Source of the DNA: Accumulibacter sp.
GTDB lineage: Bacteria > Pseudomonadota > Gammaproteobacteria > Burkholderiales > Rhodocyclaceae
NCBI RefSeq assembly: GCF_023806635.1
Contig: NZ_JAMTDQ010000091.1
Span: 1 to 64,000 of the forward strand
DNA length: 64,000 nt
Reading direction: 5' to 3'
The stretch's first letter is position 1. Each line of letters starts with the position of its first letter. The notes beneath the pieces were generated by a model that worked only from the letters and a program-made list of their open reading frames with translations, made no database searches and was not told where the DNA came from. Position numbers and translations under genes: made by a program. Shown piece after piece: positions 51,670 to 61,203 of the stretch.

Positions 51670-53727
51670 CTAGCGCAGCGAAAGGTGCTCGGTGACGATC
51701 CGCGGCGTGATGAAGACCAGCAGTTCGGTCTTGTCGTCGATGATCTCGCGGTTCTTGAACAGGAAACCGATGTACGGCAGGTCGCCGAGGAAGGGTATGC
51801 GCTGCACGTTGTTGCGCGTGACCTGCTCGAAGATGCCACCGATGACGACCGTGCCGCCATTCTCGACCAGCACCTCGGTCTTCACGTGCTTGGTGTCGAT
51901 CGCGACGCCGGCGCCGGTCGACAGGCGCGTGTTCGGGGTGTCCTTGTTGACGTCCAACTCCATGGCTACCTTCCCGTCCGGCGTGATGTGCGGCTTGACC
52001 TTCAGCGACAGCACCGCCTTGCGGAAGGAGACGCTGGTTGCGCCGGAACTGGTCGCCTGCTGGTACGGTATCTCCTGACCCTGTTCGATGATCGCCTCGA
52101 CCCCGTTGGCGGTCATCACCCGCGGGCTGGAGATGACCCGGCCACGTCCGTCGGACTCGAGGGCCGAGATCTCGGTGGCGAGAAACTGGGTCAAGGCGTT
52201 GTTGAAGAGGAGGAACGAGAAGGTACCGGCGGTTCCCGAACGTGGCGTCGCGGGCAGGTTGACCGCCGTTTCCTGTTGCAGGTTACCCCTGATCGCCGTC
52301 GAATCGCCGCCGATCCGGACCGCGCCATCGGGGAAGACCTGTCTGAAGCCCAAGCGTACCCCAAGGTTCTTGGCAAAGCTGTCGCCGGCCTCGACGATCC
52401 GCGCCTCGATCATGACCTGGCGCGTCGGCACGTCGACCTTGGCGATCATGGCCCGCACCTCGGCCAGCCGACCAGGAGTGTCCTTGACGAACATCATGTT
52501 CGAGCGCTCGTCGAGCAACACGCTGCCGCGCTTCGACAGCAGCGTCTGCTTCGGATCGATCAGTAGCCTCTGCAAGGCTTCAGCCTTGATGTAGTTCATC
52601 TGGAAGCTCTCGGTCTGCAGCGGTTCGAGGTCGCCGATCTGCGCCTGCGATTCGAACTCGAGCTTTTCCTTGGTGGCGATCTCCTCGCGCGGCGCAATCA
52701 GGATCACGTTGCCGTTCTTGCGCATGTCGAGACCCTTCTGCTGCATGATGATGTCCAGCGCCTGATCCCAGGGGACATCCTTGAGGATCAGGGTGATCGA
52801 GCCACCTACCGAATCACTGATCACCATGTTCATGCCGGTGAACTCGCCAATCACCTGCAGCAGGCGGCGGACATCGACATTCTGGAAGTTCAGCGACAGC
52901 TTCTCGCCCCGGTAGCCACCACGCGAACCCTGCACCAGCTTGTTCGGATCCTCGATGATCGGTTTCACCTCGATGACGAACTGGGTGTCACTCTGATAGG
53001 CGTTGTGCTCCCAGAGTCCACGCGGAGTGATCGTCATCCGAGTGTCAGCTCCCTTCTGGACGGTGTTGACAGCCAGTACGGGGGTCGCAAAATCGGTCAC
53101 ATCGAGCTTCTTGCGCAGCGTTGGGGGGACGTTCACGCGCACGAAGTCGACCACCAGATTCTTTCCTTCGTGCCGGATATCGATGCCGGCGTTGGGATCG
53201 GTCAGGTCTACGGTAATCCGCCCCTCGCCATCCTTGCCGCGGCGGAACACGATCGCCCGGATACTGTTGCCGACGTCGCTGGCGCTCGCCTTGGCAAAAT
53301 GCTCGACGGCCTGCGTGCTGTCGGGCGTCGCAGCCGGGACCATCGCCAGCACGAGGCTCTTGCCGTCGATGCTCGCTTCGTAGGACATCGCACGGTTGAG
53401 GTTGAGGACGACACGCGTCCGACCCTCGGCCTGAACGATGTTGGCGCTCTTCAGATCGCCTTCGTTGAAGGTCTGGCTCGATTTTCCGAGGGCATTGACC
53501 GTATTCGCGAAGTCGAGGGCGATGCGAGCCGGCTTGGCGACGCTGAACGCCGGCGGCAGCGCCTGCAGGGGCTCCCTGAAGGTCAGCTTGACGTTGACCA
53601 CCGGCCCCTGCTGCAGCACATTCATCGACTCGATGGCGTTGGGCGCCGCCTCCTGGGCAGTGGCGACGCCAACGAGCAACGACAGGGCACCCATCAGGCC
53701 GGGCAGCCAATTCTTGATCCGTTCCAT
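51670..53727 (-). CDS. pilQ: Type IV pilus secretin PilQ
   Basis: Outer-membrane channel through which the type IV pilus emerges. The 685-residue precursor has a signal peptide ending in ATAQ and two AMIN peptidoglycan-binding domains (about 30-130 and 155-255). An STN/N0 domain (FQNVDVRRLLQVIGEFTGMN region, about 290-345), an N1/NolW domain (about 375-450) and the secretin barrel (about 500-685; ALESDGRGRVISSPRVMTANG region) follow. Its ATG abuts the pilP stop codon directly. It is last of the pilMNOPQ set. Confidence 0.97.
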   Translation of the reverse strand: MERIKNWLPGLMGALSLLVGVATAQEAAPNAIESMNVLQQGPVVNVKLTFREPLQALPPAFSVAKPARIALDFANTVNALGKSSQTFNEGDLKSANIVQAEGRTRVVLNLNRAMSYEASIDGKSLVLAMVPAATPDSTQAVEHFAKASASDVGNSIRAIVFRRGKDGEGRITVDLTDPNAGIDIRHEGKNLVVDFVRVNVPPTLRKKLDVTDFATPVLAVNTVQKGADTRMTITPRGLWEHNAYQSDTQFVIEVKPIIEDPNKLVQGSRGGYRGEKLSLNFQNVDVRRLLQVIGEFTGMNMVISDSVGGSITLILKDVPWDQALDIIMQQKGLDMRKNGNVILIAPREEIATKEKLEFESQAQIGDLEPLQTESFQMNYIKAEALQRLLIDPKQTLLSKRGSVLLDERSNMMFVKDTPGRLAEVRAMIAKVDVPTRQVMIEARIVEAGDSFAKNLGVRLGFRQVFPDGAVRIGGDSTAIRGNLQQETAVNLPATPRSGTAGTFSFLLFNNALTQFLATEISALESDGRGRVISSPRVMTANGVEAIIEQGQEIPYQQATSSGATSVSFRKAVLSLKVKPHITPDGKVAMELDVNKDTPNTRLSTGAGVAIDTKHVKTEVLVENGGTVVIGGIFEQVTRNNVQRIPFLGDLPYIGFLFKNREIIDDKTELLVFITPRIVTEHLSLR

Positions 53728-54249
53728 CTACCTTGCTCCCTTTTCCTGCAGCATCAGGGTGCTCGTCCGCTCGACCCAGTCACCAGCCGAATCCTGAACG
53801 AGTTCCCGCAACGTGATTTCGGACTCGGTCACGCCAACGACGACACCGAAATTCTGTCCCATGTAGTTGCCGATCTTGACCTGGTGCAGCGCGCCCTCGA
53901 CCTGCACGATCGCGAAGGAAACCTTGTTCCTCGTGATCACGCCAACGTACTTGAGTGACTCGAGGGGATAGAGCTCCAGCGGCTCCTTCGGCCGGTCCAG
54001 ATCCGGCCGAAAGCCGCCGCCACTCTTCTTGTCCGCCACGCCCATCTTGGCGACGGCGAACGGTTCGGTGAGATTGCCCACGTCATAGGGGACCGCTTCG
54101 TAGGGCTGCACCACCGGCAGCGGTGGAATGTTTGGTTTGACACCCGCAGCGGCGGTCTTCATCCACTCGCGCAGTTCCTCCTGGTCATTGTCGGCACAAC
54201 CGGCAACTACCGCGGCACTCAGGAGAATCAGGGGCAGTACGCGTCTCAT
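53728..54249 (-). CDS. pilP: Type IV pilus inner-membrane lipoprotein PilP
   Basis: Links the PilMNO alignment complex to the secretin. The 173-residue precursor has a lipoprotein signal ending in VVAGC (Cys about 18), a disordered Pro-rich stretch and a C-terminal beta domain (about 80-170; LESLKYVGVITRNKVSFAIVQ region). Start overlaps pilO by four bases (ATGA), and its stop directly precedes pilQ. Confidence 0.95.
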   Translation of the reverse strand: MRRVLPLILLSAAVVAGCADNDQEELREWMKTAAAGVKPNIPPLPVVQPYEAVPYDVGNLTEPFAVAKMGVADKKSGGGFRPDLDRPKEPLELYPLESLKYVGVITRNKVSFAIVQVEGALHQVKIGNYMGQNFGVVVGVTESEITLRELVQDSAGDWVERTSTLMLQEKGAR

Positions 54250-54917
54250 TTGCCGGCCTTCGCGGCCTCGGCCGCCTTCTTGCGGTTCGCCGCCAGTTCC
54301 TCTTCGTCCAGATAGCGGAAGGTCTTCGTCGTCGCATCCATCACCAGACTGCCGTCCTTGCTCTGTTGATTGGTACTGATCGCGATGTTGTTCAGGGTGA
54401 CGATGCGGGACAGCTTGCCGATGTCACCGGCAAACGCGCCGAAATCGTGGTACGTGCCGGTCAGGCGAACGGTGATCGGCAGCTCGGCGTAGAAATCCCT
54501 GACCAGCTCGGCACCCGGCTTGAAGAGGTCGAACTGCAGCCCCCTGCCCATGCCGGCCTGGTTGATTTCGACCAGCAGCGACTCAACCTCGGCCTTGTTC
54601 GGCAGCTGCTTCAGAAGGGCCCCGAAAGCCAGATCGATTTCGCTCAGGCGCTGCACGTAGAGGTCGAGGTTGACTGCCTGAGCCTTCTTTCTGACGTATT
54701 CGTCGCGCAGCCGCAACTCGGCCTCCTGCTTCTCACGCAACGAAACCAGCTGATCATCCCAATAGAACCACCAGCCCGCCAGCAGAATCAGCAGGAAAAG
54801 CACGACCAGAACGGTGGCACGCGGTGCGACGGGCCAGGCACCGACGTCACGCGGATTCAGGTTCTGAAAGTCGCCGACGATTCGCTGGAAGTCAATGCTC
54901 GCAAGAAACCTCGCCAT
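54246..54917 (-). CDS. pilO: Type IV pilus assembly protein PilO
   Basis: Inner-membrane partner of PilN in the pilus alignment complex. A 223-residue bitopic protein: short cytoplasmic part, one transmembrane helix (about 36-55; VLVVLFLLILLAGWWFYW), a coiled coil (about 60-110) and a ferredoxin-like periplasmic domain. The ATG at 54917 overlaps the pilN stop by one base (TGATG), with GGGAG upstream; a GTG three bases earlier is an alternative. Confidence 0.95.
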   Translation of the reverse strand: MARFLASIDFQRIVGDFQNLNPRDVGAWPVAPRATVLVVLFLLILLAGWWFYWDDQLVSLREKQEAELRLRDEYVRKKAQAVNLDLYVQRLSEIDLAFGALLKQLPNKAEVESLLVEINQAGMGRGLQFDLFKPGAELVRDFYAELPITVRLTGTYHDFGAFAGDIGKLSRIVTLNNIAISTNQQSKDGSLVMDATTKTFRYLDEEELAANRKKAAEAAKAGK

Positions 54918-55483
54918 CACTTCGCTCCCTTTTGCTCAACCGGAGTCCGCTTCAGCGATGCGTTCATGGCGAACTCGTTGAGCCGCCGCTTGTCGACCGT
55001 CACGGCCTTGATTTCCAGTAATTCCGGCTTCTCGAGCCAAGGCGAAGCCTCGATGTTGCGCATCAGGGTCGAAACGCGGGCGCTGGACTGCGCCCAACCA
55101 ACCATGTGAATCCGTTGTCCCTCCTGCTTCAGCGCCTTGAGGTAAACCCCCTCGGGCATCTGCTTCGCCAGTTCGGTCAGCAGGCGCACGGCTTCGGCGC
55201 GGTCGCGCTGCAGTGCCTCGATGGTCTCCTTCCGTTTGAGCAGCGCCTCCGTCTGTTGCTTGAGGCGCTTGATCTGGTCGATCTCCTTGTCGAGAACGGC
55301 GATTTCCTTCTTGAGGAAGTCGTTCTTGGCCTCCTGATTGGCGATGTAGCCGGCGATTATCGAATAGACCAGAACGGCGATCAACAAAGCCAGGACCGTC
55401 ACCAGCCCGAGCAAGGCGTAGAACTGCTGACGCCGCGCACGGCGCTTCTCTTCCCTGTGGGGCAGGAGATTGATGCGTATCAT
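54917..55483 (-). CDS. pilN: Type IV pilus assembly protein PilN
   Basis: Inner-membrane protein whose N-terminal peptide docks on PilM. The 188-residue chain opens MIRINLLPHREEKRRARRQQ, the conserved PilM-binding sequence, then has one transmembrane helix (about 22-45), a coiled coil and a periplasmic domain. The ATG at 55483 overlaps the pilM stop (ATGA). The longer frame to 55660 is not supported. Confidence 0.95.
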   Translation of the reverse strand: MIRINLLPHREEKRRARRQQFYALLGLVTVLALLIAVLVYSIIAGYIANQEAKNDFLKKEIAVLDKEIDQIKRLKQQTEALLKRKETIEALQRDRAEAVRLLTELAKQMPEGVYLKALKQEGQRIHMVGWAQSSARVSTLMRNIEASPWLEKPELLEIKAVTVDKRRLNEFAMNASLKRTPVEQKGAK

Positions 55484-56559
55484 TCGTCGAATCTCCGCAG
55501 CGCCAGACCGCATGCCACCATCAGCGACGAAGCGTCGGCCAACAGGCTCTTCTCCCGGATGCGGTCGGAAAGCACCATGCCGGCAAATGGGTTGGCGATG
55601 ACGGTGTTGATCTGCGTCCGCGATGCAACCACCTGGTCGATACCGTGAATCACGGCGCAACCGCCGGCGAGGACGATGTGGTTGACCTGATTGAACTGGG
55701 TGGACGTGAAAAAGAACTGCAGCGCGCGCGACAGTTCTAGTGCGAGCGCTTCCAGGAACGGCCGCTGCAGTTCGGTTTCGTACTTCTCCGGCAGGCTGTT
55801 GCGACGTTTTTCGCCTTCCGCTTCCTCGAAGGTCATGTTGAACAGTCGAGCGATGTCCTGCGTCAACTGGTTGCCGCCGAAAGCTTGCTCGCGTGCGTAG
55901 ATCTGCTGGTCATTGCGCAATACCGTCAGGTTCATGACGTTGGCGCCAACGTCGACGAGGGCGATGATCTGCCCTTTGCCGCCCTCGGGAAGCGTTGCCT
56001 CGACCAGCTGAAAGGCGGAAAGGACCGCATAGGACTCCACGTCGAGGACGCGCGGTTTCAGGCCGGCCGACTCGGCCACGGCAACGCGATCTTCGACCTT
56101 CTCCTTTCGCGATGCGGCGATGAGAACCTCGATCTCGTCGGGCGAAGACGGAGCCGGGCCAATCACCTGGAAATCAAGGTTGACCTCGTCCAGTGCGAAT
56201 GGAATGTATTGGTTGGCCTCCGACTCGACGAGCAACTCGAGTTCCGTCTCGCGCTGGCCAGCGGCAACGATGATCTTCTTGGTGATGACATGCGAAGCCG
56301 GCAGCGCGATCGCCACCTGCCGTGTCGACGTGGCCATTTTCTTCCACGCCCGCCGCACGGATTCGGCCGCAGCCTCGAGGTTCACGATGTTGCCGTCGGA
56401 GACGACATCGCGTGGCAGGATCTCGATTGCGTAACGCTCGACGCGGTATCCCCCCTTGCCGTCACTCGCCAGTTCGACCATCTTCACCGATGAAGAACTG
56501 ATGTCCAGCCCAATCAGGGAGCGCGCCTTCGGATTGAATATCGAAAGATCAAGCGTCAA
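55480..56559 (-). CDS. pilM: Type IV pilus assembly ATPase-like protein PilM
   Basis: Cytoplasmic actin-fold protein of the pilus complex. The SLIGLDISSSSVKMVEL phosphate loop, LVDVGANVMNLTVL and HIVLAGGCAVIHGI are typical of PilM. The TTG at 56559 is preferred because AAGGGG lies seven bases upstream and the resulting length (359) is normal; an ATG at 56589 would add ten residues but has no ribosome site. A promoter is predicted at 56629-56657. It is first of the pilMNOPQ operon and divergent from mrcA, as in other betaproteobacteria. Confidence 0.94.
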   Translation of the reverse strand: MTLDLSIFNPKARSLIGLDISSSSVKMVELASDGKGGYRVERYAIEILPRDVVSDGNIVNLEAAAESVRRAWKKMATSTRQVAIALPASHVITKKIIVAAGQRETELELLVESEANQYIPFALDEVNLDFQVIGPAPSSPDEIEVLIAASRKEKVEDRVAVAESAGLKPRVLDVESYAVLSAFQLVEATLPEGGKGQIIALVDVGANVMNLTVLRNDQQIYAREQAFGGNQLTQDIARLFNMTFEEAEGEKRRNSLPEKYETELQRPFLEALALELSRALQFFFTSTQFNQVNHIVLAGGCAVIHGIDQVVASRTQINTVIANPFAGMVLSDRIREKSLLADASSLMVACGLALRRFDE

Positions 56560-56589
56560 AACCGTACCCCTTGCCCAAAAACCCTTCAT

Positions 56590-56930
56590 TAATTTACAGT
56601 TAGCGTACTTATAGATATTCTACTTTAGATGCTAGCAACAACACTGCAGGGTGTAAAGCGATTTCTCCCTGATGTGTCCCGGCCTGTCGCGAATCGACAA
56701 CGATCGGCGCACCGCAGCCGGAGCACGGCCAGACGGGCGCGGGCGGGCAGCATCGCACGGGCAAGCCGGACCGACTGGCCGTGCTGCCAGGCTGATCGCG
56801 AACGTTCGCGCGGCGTGCGTCCGAACACCACGTTCCCGGCCGGAAGTCTGGCCGGGAAGGGCTGGCGCCGGTTGGGCGCAAGAGAACCGGACGCGCGGCG
56901 GCAACCTCGCGGCCGCCACCTTCCAATATA
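56590..56930. other. Divergent promoter region between pilM and mrcA
   Basis: About 340 bp without a gene. Its left 60 bp are AT-rich and hold the predicted pilM promoter; a TATAAT hexamer sits at the right edge (56927-56932), overlapping the first possible mrcA ATG. The middle is GC-rich with no recognised feature. Confidence 0.5.
56629..56657 (-). promoter_or_regulatory. Predicted sigma-70 promoter of pilMNOPQ
   Basis: On the minus strand TTTACA (56652-56657) and TAGCAT (56629-56634) are spaced by 17 bases in the most AT-rich part of the intergenic region. Transcription would begin near 56622, about 60 nt before the TTG start of pilM. Confidence 0.4.
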
Positions 56931-59258
56931 ATGTCGGCCTGTGGAAAATCCCTGCCGGGACCTCTCTTGCCTACTGCTCTCCGCTGGCTGCTCTATCCCC
57001 TGGTCGTCGTTCTCGGGCTTGCCGCGATCGCCGTTGCGATGGTGACCGTCGTACTGAGCCTGGCTTACCCGAATCTGCCATCGCTGGAAATCCTGACCGA
57101 CTATCGACCGAAGATCCCGTTGCGTGTGTTCACCGCAGACGGTCATTTGCTGGGCGAGTTCGGAGAGGAACGGCGAGCCGTGGTCAGTATCCAGGACGTG
57201 CCAGCCGTCCTGAAGCAGGCCGTGCTTGCCGCCGAGGACGAGCGCTTCTATCAGCACGGGGGAGTCGATACGCTTGGCGTGCTGCGCGCGCTGCATGCCA
57301 ATCTGGTGGGCGGCGGCAAGCGTCAGGGCGCGTCAACCATTACCCAGCAGGTCGCCCGCAACTTCTTCCTGTCATCGGAAAAGACCTACACGCGCAAGCT
57401 CTATGAAGCGCTGCTGTCGTTCAAGATCGAAAGGAACCTGAGCAAGGACCAGATCTTCGAGCTCTACCTCAACCAGATCTTCCTCGGCCAGCGTGCCTAC
57501 GGCTTTGCCGCCGCTGCGCACATCTATTTCGGCAAGCAACTGGGCGAACTGACGCTGGCCGAAGCGGCAATGCTCGCCGGGCTCCCGAAGGCGCCCTCCG
57601 CCTACAATCCAATCGTCAACCCGCGGCGCGCGCGCATCCGACAGGAGTATGTCCTGCGCCGAATGCGCGACCTGGGTTTCATCAGCGAGGCGCAACACGA
57701 GGCCGCCCTGGCGCAGGCGCTGGTGCTGCGGCGCGAAAGCAACGCGACACCCATCCACGCCGAATTCGTCACCGAAATGGCCCGCCAGATCGCCGCCGAG
57801 AGATTTCCCGATGACGTATACACACGTGGGCTGCGTGTCTTCACGACGATCCGCAAGGACGATCAGGAAGCCGCCTATGTCAGCGTGCGCAGGAACATCC
57901 TCGATTACGATCGCCGACACGGATATCGCGGTGCAGAAGCCTACGTCGACCTGGCGGGAATCAAGTCCGACGCCGACGAAGCACTGGAGGAAATGCTGCT
58001 CGAGCATCAGGAGAGCGAGGACCTGCAACCGGCCATCGTCCTGCAGGCCGACGCCAGGAAGCTGCGGGCGTTCCGTCGCGGCGGCGAGGTCATCAGCATC
58101 ACCGGTGAGGGTCTGAAGTTCGCGGCAAGAATGCTGGACGACCAGGCACCGCCCAACAAGCGTCTGCGCCGCGGTGCGATCATCCGCGTGCAGACCGACG
58201 ACAAGGGAAACTGGCGCATCGCCCAGATGCCGGAAGTTGAGGGAGCGTTCCTGGCGGCGGACCCGACGGACGGTGCCATCCGCGCGCTGGTTGGCGGCTT
58301 CGACTTTCAGCGCAACAAATTCAACCACGTGACCCAGGCTTGGCGGCAGCCGGGGTCGAGTTTCAAGCCCTTCATCTACTCCGGCGCTCTGGAGCGCGGT
58401 TTCACCCCCGCGTCGATCGTCAATGACGAGCCGATCAGCTTCCCGGCGACGCTGACCGGCAGCCAGGCCTGGGAGCCGAAGAACTACGATGGACGCTATG
58501 AAGGTCCGATGCGGCTGCGCACGGCGCTGGCCAAGTCGAAGAACATGGTCTCGATCCGCGTGCTCCAGGCCAGCGGTGTCCGCTTCATCCAGGACTACAT
58601 CACCCGCTTCGGCTTTGACGCGAAGAAGCACCCCCCATACCTGACCATGGCGCTCGGCGCAGGTTCGGTCACGCCGTGGGAAATGGTCGCTGCCTATGCC
58701 GTGTTCGCCAATGGTGGCTACCGCATCCGGCCGTACATCGTGCGCGAGATCGTCGACGACAGGAAGCAGGTACTGGCACAAGCCGAGTCGGTCAGCGCAG
58801 GTGATGAGAACCTGCGGGCCATCGACCCGCGCAACGCCTACCTGATGGACAGCATGCTGCGTGACGTGACGATCTACGGCACCGCCGCACGTGCTTCGGC
58901 AACCTTGAAGCGCCGCGATCTGGCCGGCAAGACGGGAACCACCAACGAGCACGTGGACGCCTGGTTCTGCGGCTACCAGCAGACCGTCGTCGCCTGCTCG
59001 TGGATCGGTTTCGACCAGCCACGCAACCTCGGCAAGGGCGAGACCGGCGGGACGGCAGCCCTGCCCGCATGGATCGGCTACATGGCTAAAGCGCTGAGCA
59101 ACACACCGGAGTCCTTCCTGCCGATGCCTGAAGGCATCGTTTCCGTTGCCTCGCCGGATGCCGGCAAGGGTCCGGCGCAAGAAATGTTCTACCGCGAGAA
59201 CGTTCCCGCTCAGATCGAGCCGGAACCGCCTGGCGACGACGTACGCGCCGAGGATTGA
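56931..59258 (+). CDS. mrcA: Penicillin-binding protein 1A
   Basis: Bifunctional peptidoglycan glycosyltransferase and transpeptidase at the inner membrane. The chain of up to 775 residues has a transmembrane anchor (about 17-45) and the GT51 domain with catalytic Glu in EDERFYQHGGVD. An inserted OB-like region is followed by the transpeptidase with SSFK (SxxK), SKN and KTGTT. The ATG at 56931 lies inside a TATAAT hexamer and has no ribosome site. Translation may instead start at GTG 56940 or TTG 56967, which would still keep the anchor. Confidence 0.95.
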   Translation: MSACGKSLPGPLLPTALRWLLYPLVVVLGLAAIAVAMVTVVLSLAYPNLPSLEILTDYRPKIPLRVFTADGHLLGEFGEERRAVVSIQDVPAVLKQAVLAAEDERFYQHGGVDTLGVLRALHANLVGGGKRQGASTITQQVARNFFLSSEKTYTRKLYEALLSFKIERNLSKDQIFELYLNQIFLGQRAYGFAAAAHIYFGKQLGELTLAEAAMLAGLPKAPSAYNPIVNPRRARIRQEYVLRRMRDLGFISEAQHEAALAQALVLRRESNATPIHAEFVTEMARQIAAERFPDDVYTRGLRVFTTIRKDDQEAAYVSVRRNILDYDRRHGYRGAEAYVDLAGIKSDADEALEEMLLEHQESEDLQPAIVLQADARKLRAFRRGGEVISITGEGLKFAARMLDDQAPPNKRLRRGAIIRVQTDDKGNWRIAQMPEVEGAFLAADPTDGAIRALVGGFDFQRNKFNHVTQAWRQPGSSFKPFIYSGALERGFTPASIVNDEPISFPATLTGSQAWEPKNYDGRYEGPMRLRTALAKSKNMVSIRVLQASGVRFIQDYITRFGFDAKKHPPYLTMALGAGSVTPWEMVAAYAVFANGGYRIRPYIVREIVDDRKQVLAQAESVSAGDENLRAIDPRNAYLMDSMLRDVTIYGTAARASATLKRRDLAGKTGTTNEHVDAWFCGYQQTVVACSWIGFDQPRNLGKGETGGTAALPAWIGYMAKALSNTPESFLPMPEGIVSVASPDAGKGPAQEMFYRENVPAQIEPEPPGDDVRAED

Positions 59259-59315
59259 ACGCGGCGGCTGCGACTCGACTGGATCGCCGGCACGGCCCGA
59301 TCGCGCGGCTGCTCG

Positions 59316-60566
59316 CTAAGCGCAGGGCAACCGCTCCTCGAGAGCGTACAATTCCTCGACCGTTTCCCGGCGACGGACCAGGTGGGCCTGGTCACCATCA
59401 ACCATCACCTCTGCCGCGCGCGGACGTGAGTTGTAGTTCGAACTCATCGACATGCTGTAGGCGCCGGCCGACATAATTGCCAGCAGATCGCCCGCGGCGA
59501 GTGCCAGTTCCCGTCCACGGCCGAGAAAGTCCCCCGATTCGCAGACCGGCCCAACGATCTCCCAGGCCCGGACAGGACCCGGGTGCGGAATGACGGCAAC
59601 GATTTCGTGCCAAGCACCATACAACGCTGGCCGAGCGAGATCATTCATCGCCGCATCGACGATGGCGAAGCTCTTCGCGTCGCCCGGTTTCAGGTACTCG
59701 ACGCGCGTCAGCAGCACACCTGCATTGCCGACCAGGCGCCGCCCGGGTTCGAGGAGAACGCGCAGCTTTCGCCCGCGAAGCTCGGCCAGCATCGGCTGCA
59801 GGTAATCCCTGACGGCGGGCGGAGCCTCGTTGCGATAACGAATGCCAAGCCCGCCACCGAGATCGATATGTTCCAGGGCAATGCCTTCCGCCGCCAGCCG
59901 GTCGACCAGCAGGAGGACCTTTTCGAGCGCCTCGACAAAGGGCGCGGCGTCGAGCAGTTGCGAACCGATGTGGCAGTCGATTCCGCTGACGCGCAGGTTG
60001 CGCCGGGTGGCCGCGCGCCGATACAGTGGCAGGGCATCCTCATAGGCGACGCCAAACTTGTTTTCCTTGAGGCCGGTCGAGACGTAGGGGTGCGTCCGCG
60101 CGTCGACGTCCGGATTGACCCGCAGGCTGACCGGCGCGACCTTGCCCAGTTCGCCGGCGACGGTATCCAGGCGATCGAGTTCCGCCGCAGACTCGACGTT
60201 GAAGCAGAGGATGCCGACCTGCAGCGCCAGGTCCATTTCACCCGCGCTCTTTCCGACTCCGGAAAAGACGATCCGCCGTGGATCGGCACCGGCAGCGAGG
60301 GCGCGCTTGAGTTCGCCGCCGGAAACGATATCGAAACCAGCACCACGCCGGGCGAGGACGTCGAGCACGGCAAGGTTCGAGTTGGCTTTGACGGCGTAGC
60401 AGACGAGCGCGTCGATCCCTGCCAGTTCACTCTGGAACTCGTCGAGAGCGGCTTCCAGCGCATGCCGCGAATAGACCCAGCACGGAGTACCGAAGCGCTC
60501 GGCAATCGCAGCGAGGGAAACCCCTTCCGCGTAGAGCACGCCTTCGCTGCGGGCAAAGCCACTCAT
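59316..60566 (-). CDS. lysA: Diaminopimelate decarboxylase
   Basis: Last step of lysine synthesis: PLP-dependent decarboxylation of meso-diaminopimelate. In the 416-residue chain, PLP-lysine lies in VCYAVKANSN, the His/Gly phosphate-binding region in HIGSQLLD and LGGGLGI, and LLEPGRRLVGNAG and GPVCESGDFLG are typical. Its start overlaps the lptM-like gene's stop by four bases (ATGA). It converges on mrcA with a 57-bp gap. Confidence 0.96.
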   Translation of the reverse strand: MSGFARSEGVLYAEGVSLAAIAERFGTPCWVYSRHALEAALDEFQSELAGIDALVCYAVKANSNLAVLDVLARRGAGFDIVSGGELKRALAAGADPRRIVFSGVGKSAGEMDLALQVGILCFNVESAAELDRLDTVAGELGKVAPVSLRVNPDVDARTHPYVSTGLKENKFGVAYEDALPLYRRAATRRNLRVSGIDCHIGSQLLDAAPFVEALEKVLLLVDRLAAEGIALEHIDLGGGLGIRYRNEAPPAVRDYLQPMLAELRGRKLRVLLEPGRRLVGNAGVLLTRVEYLKPGDAKSFAIVDAAMNDLARPALYGAWHEIVAVIPHPGPVRAWEIVGPVCESGDFLGRGRELALAAGDLLAIMSAGAYSMSMSSNYNSRPRAAEVMVDGDQAHLVRRRETVEELYALEERLPCA

Positions 60567-60775
60567 CGCTCGGCCTCCGCGGCAGCCGTGCTAGAATCCG
60601 GTCGTGCTGGATTGTCTGCCACCACGCGCTCGGCCTCGGGTACTGATGGAGGGGTGGCGGGTGCGGCCGCCACCGGCACCGCCTGCGGTTTCGGCGGCAG
60701 GACCAGTCCGCCTCGATTGCCACAACCGGTGAGCAGGATGAGGGCCAGCGTGAGCGGCGCAAGGAATGAATACAT
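60563..60775 (-). CDS. lptM: LptM-like small lipoprotein
   Basis: A 70-residue lipoprotein whose signal peptide ends LLTGC. The sequence after it (GNRGGLVLP) is the LptM/YifL signature; LptM helps oxidative maturation of the LPS translocon LptD. The rest is a Pro/Ala-rich tail. The gene lies between lysA and the divergent cyaY, the standard betaproteobacterial arrangement, which supports the call although the chain is short. Confidence 0.85.
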   Translation of the reverse strand: MYSFLAPLTLALILLTGCGNRGGLVLPPKPQAVPVAAAPATPPSVPEAERVVADNPARPDSSTAAAEAER

Positions 60776-60811
60776 GATTCGCCAAGGCAAAATGGGGCAA
60801 TGGTAGCACAC

Positions 60812-61129
60812 ATGGAAGAGCACGATTTCAACGCCCACGCCGAGGCAATCCTGTCCCGGATCGAAGCTGCCCTTGAATGCATCGCTGTCGATCTCGACTT
60901 CGAACGAGTCGGTGACCAGGTCCTGCAGATCGACTTCGCCAACGGCAGCAGGATCGTCGTCAACCGCCATGACGCCGCCCGGGAGATCTGGGTCGCAGCG
61001 CGTTCTGGCGGGTTCCACTACCGCTGGCAGGGAGACTCCTGGCGCGATACGCGTGATGGTTCCGAGCTGCTGTCGACGCTGTCGGATCTGGTTTCGACGC
61101 AGGCCGGCGAACCCGTTTCCCTGCTCTGA
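60812..61129 (+). CDS. cyaY: Frataxin-like iron donor CyaY
   Basis: Iron-binding protein that regulates iron-sulfur cluster assembly. A chain of about 105 residues with an acidic first helix (HAEAILSRIEAALE) and the frataxin sheet (VLQIDFANGSRIVVNRHDAA, then EIWVAARSGGFHYRW). The start is uncertain between ATG 60812 and ATG 60800; neither has a good ribosome site. It is divergent from lptM-lysA. Confidence 0.93.
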   Translation: MEEHDFNAHAEAILSRIEAALECIAVDLDFERVGDQVLQIDFANGSRIVVNRHDAAREIWVAARSGGFHYRWQGDSWRDTRDGSELLSTLSDLVSTQAGEPVSLL

Positions 61130-61188
61130 GAGGTTGTGACACAGTCGTCGCGCACGGGCAGCATGGAGTCCGTCAGTGAGACGTCCCC

Positions 61189-61203
61189 GCGACAGATTGT
61201 CAC
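61189..61203 (+). promoter_or_regulatory. Possible RegA (PrrA)-type site upstream of regB
   Basis: GCGAC-N5-GTCAC is a near-palindrome differing at one base from the GCGNC...GNCGC pattern described for RegA/PrrA. A related half-matching repeat lies at 61136-61148. A TAGAAT -10-like element follows at 61233-61238. Autoregulation of regBA is plausible but not shown. Confidence 0.3.
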
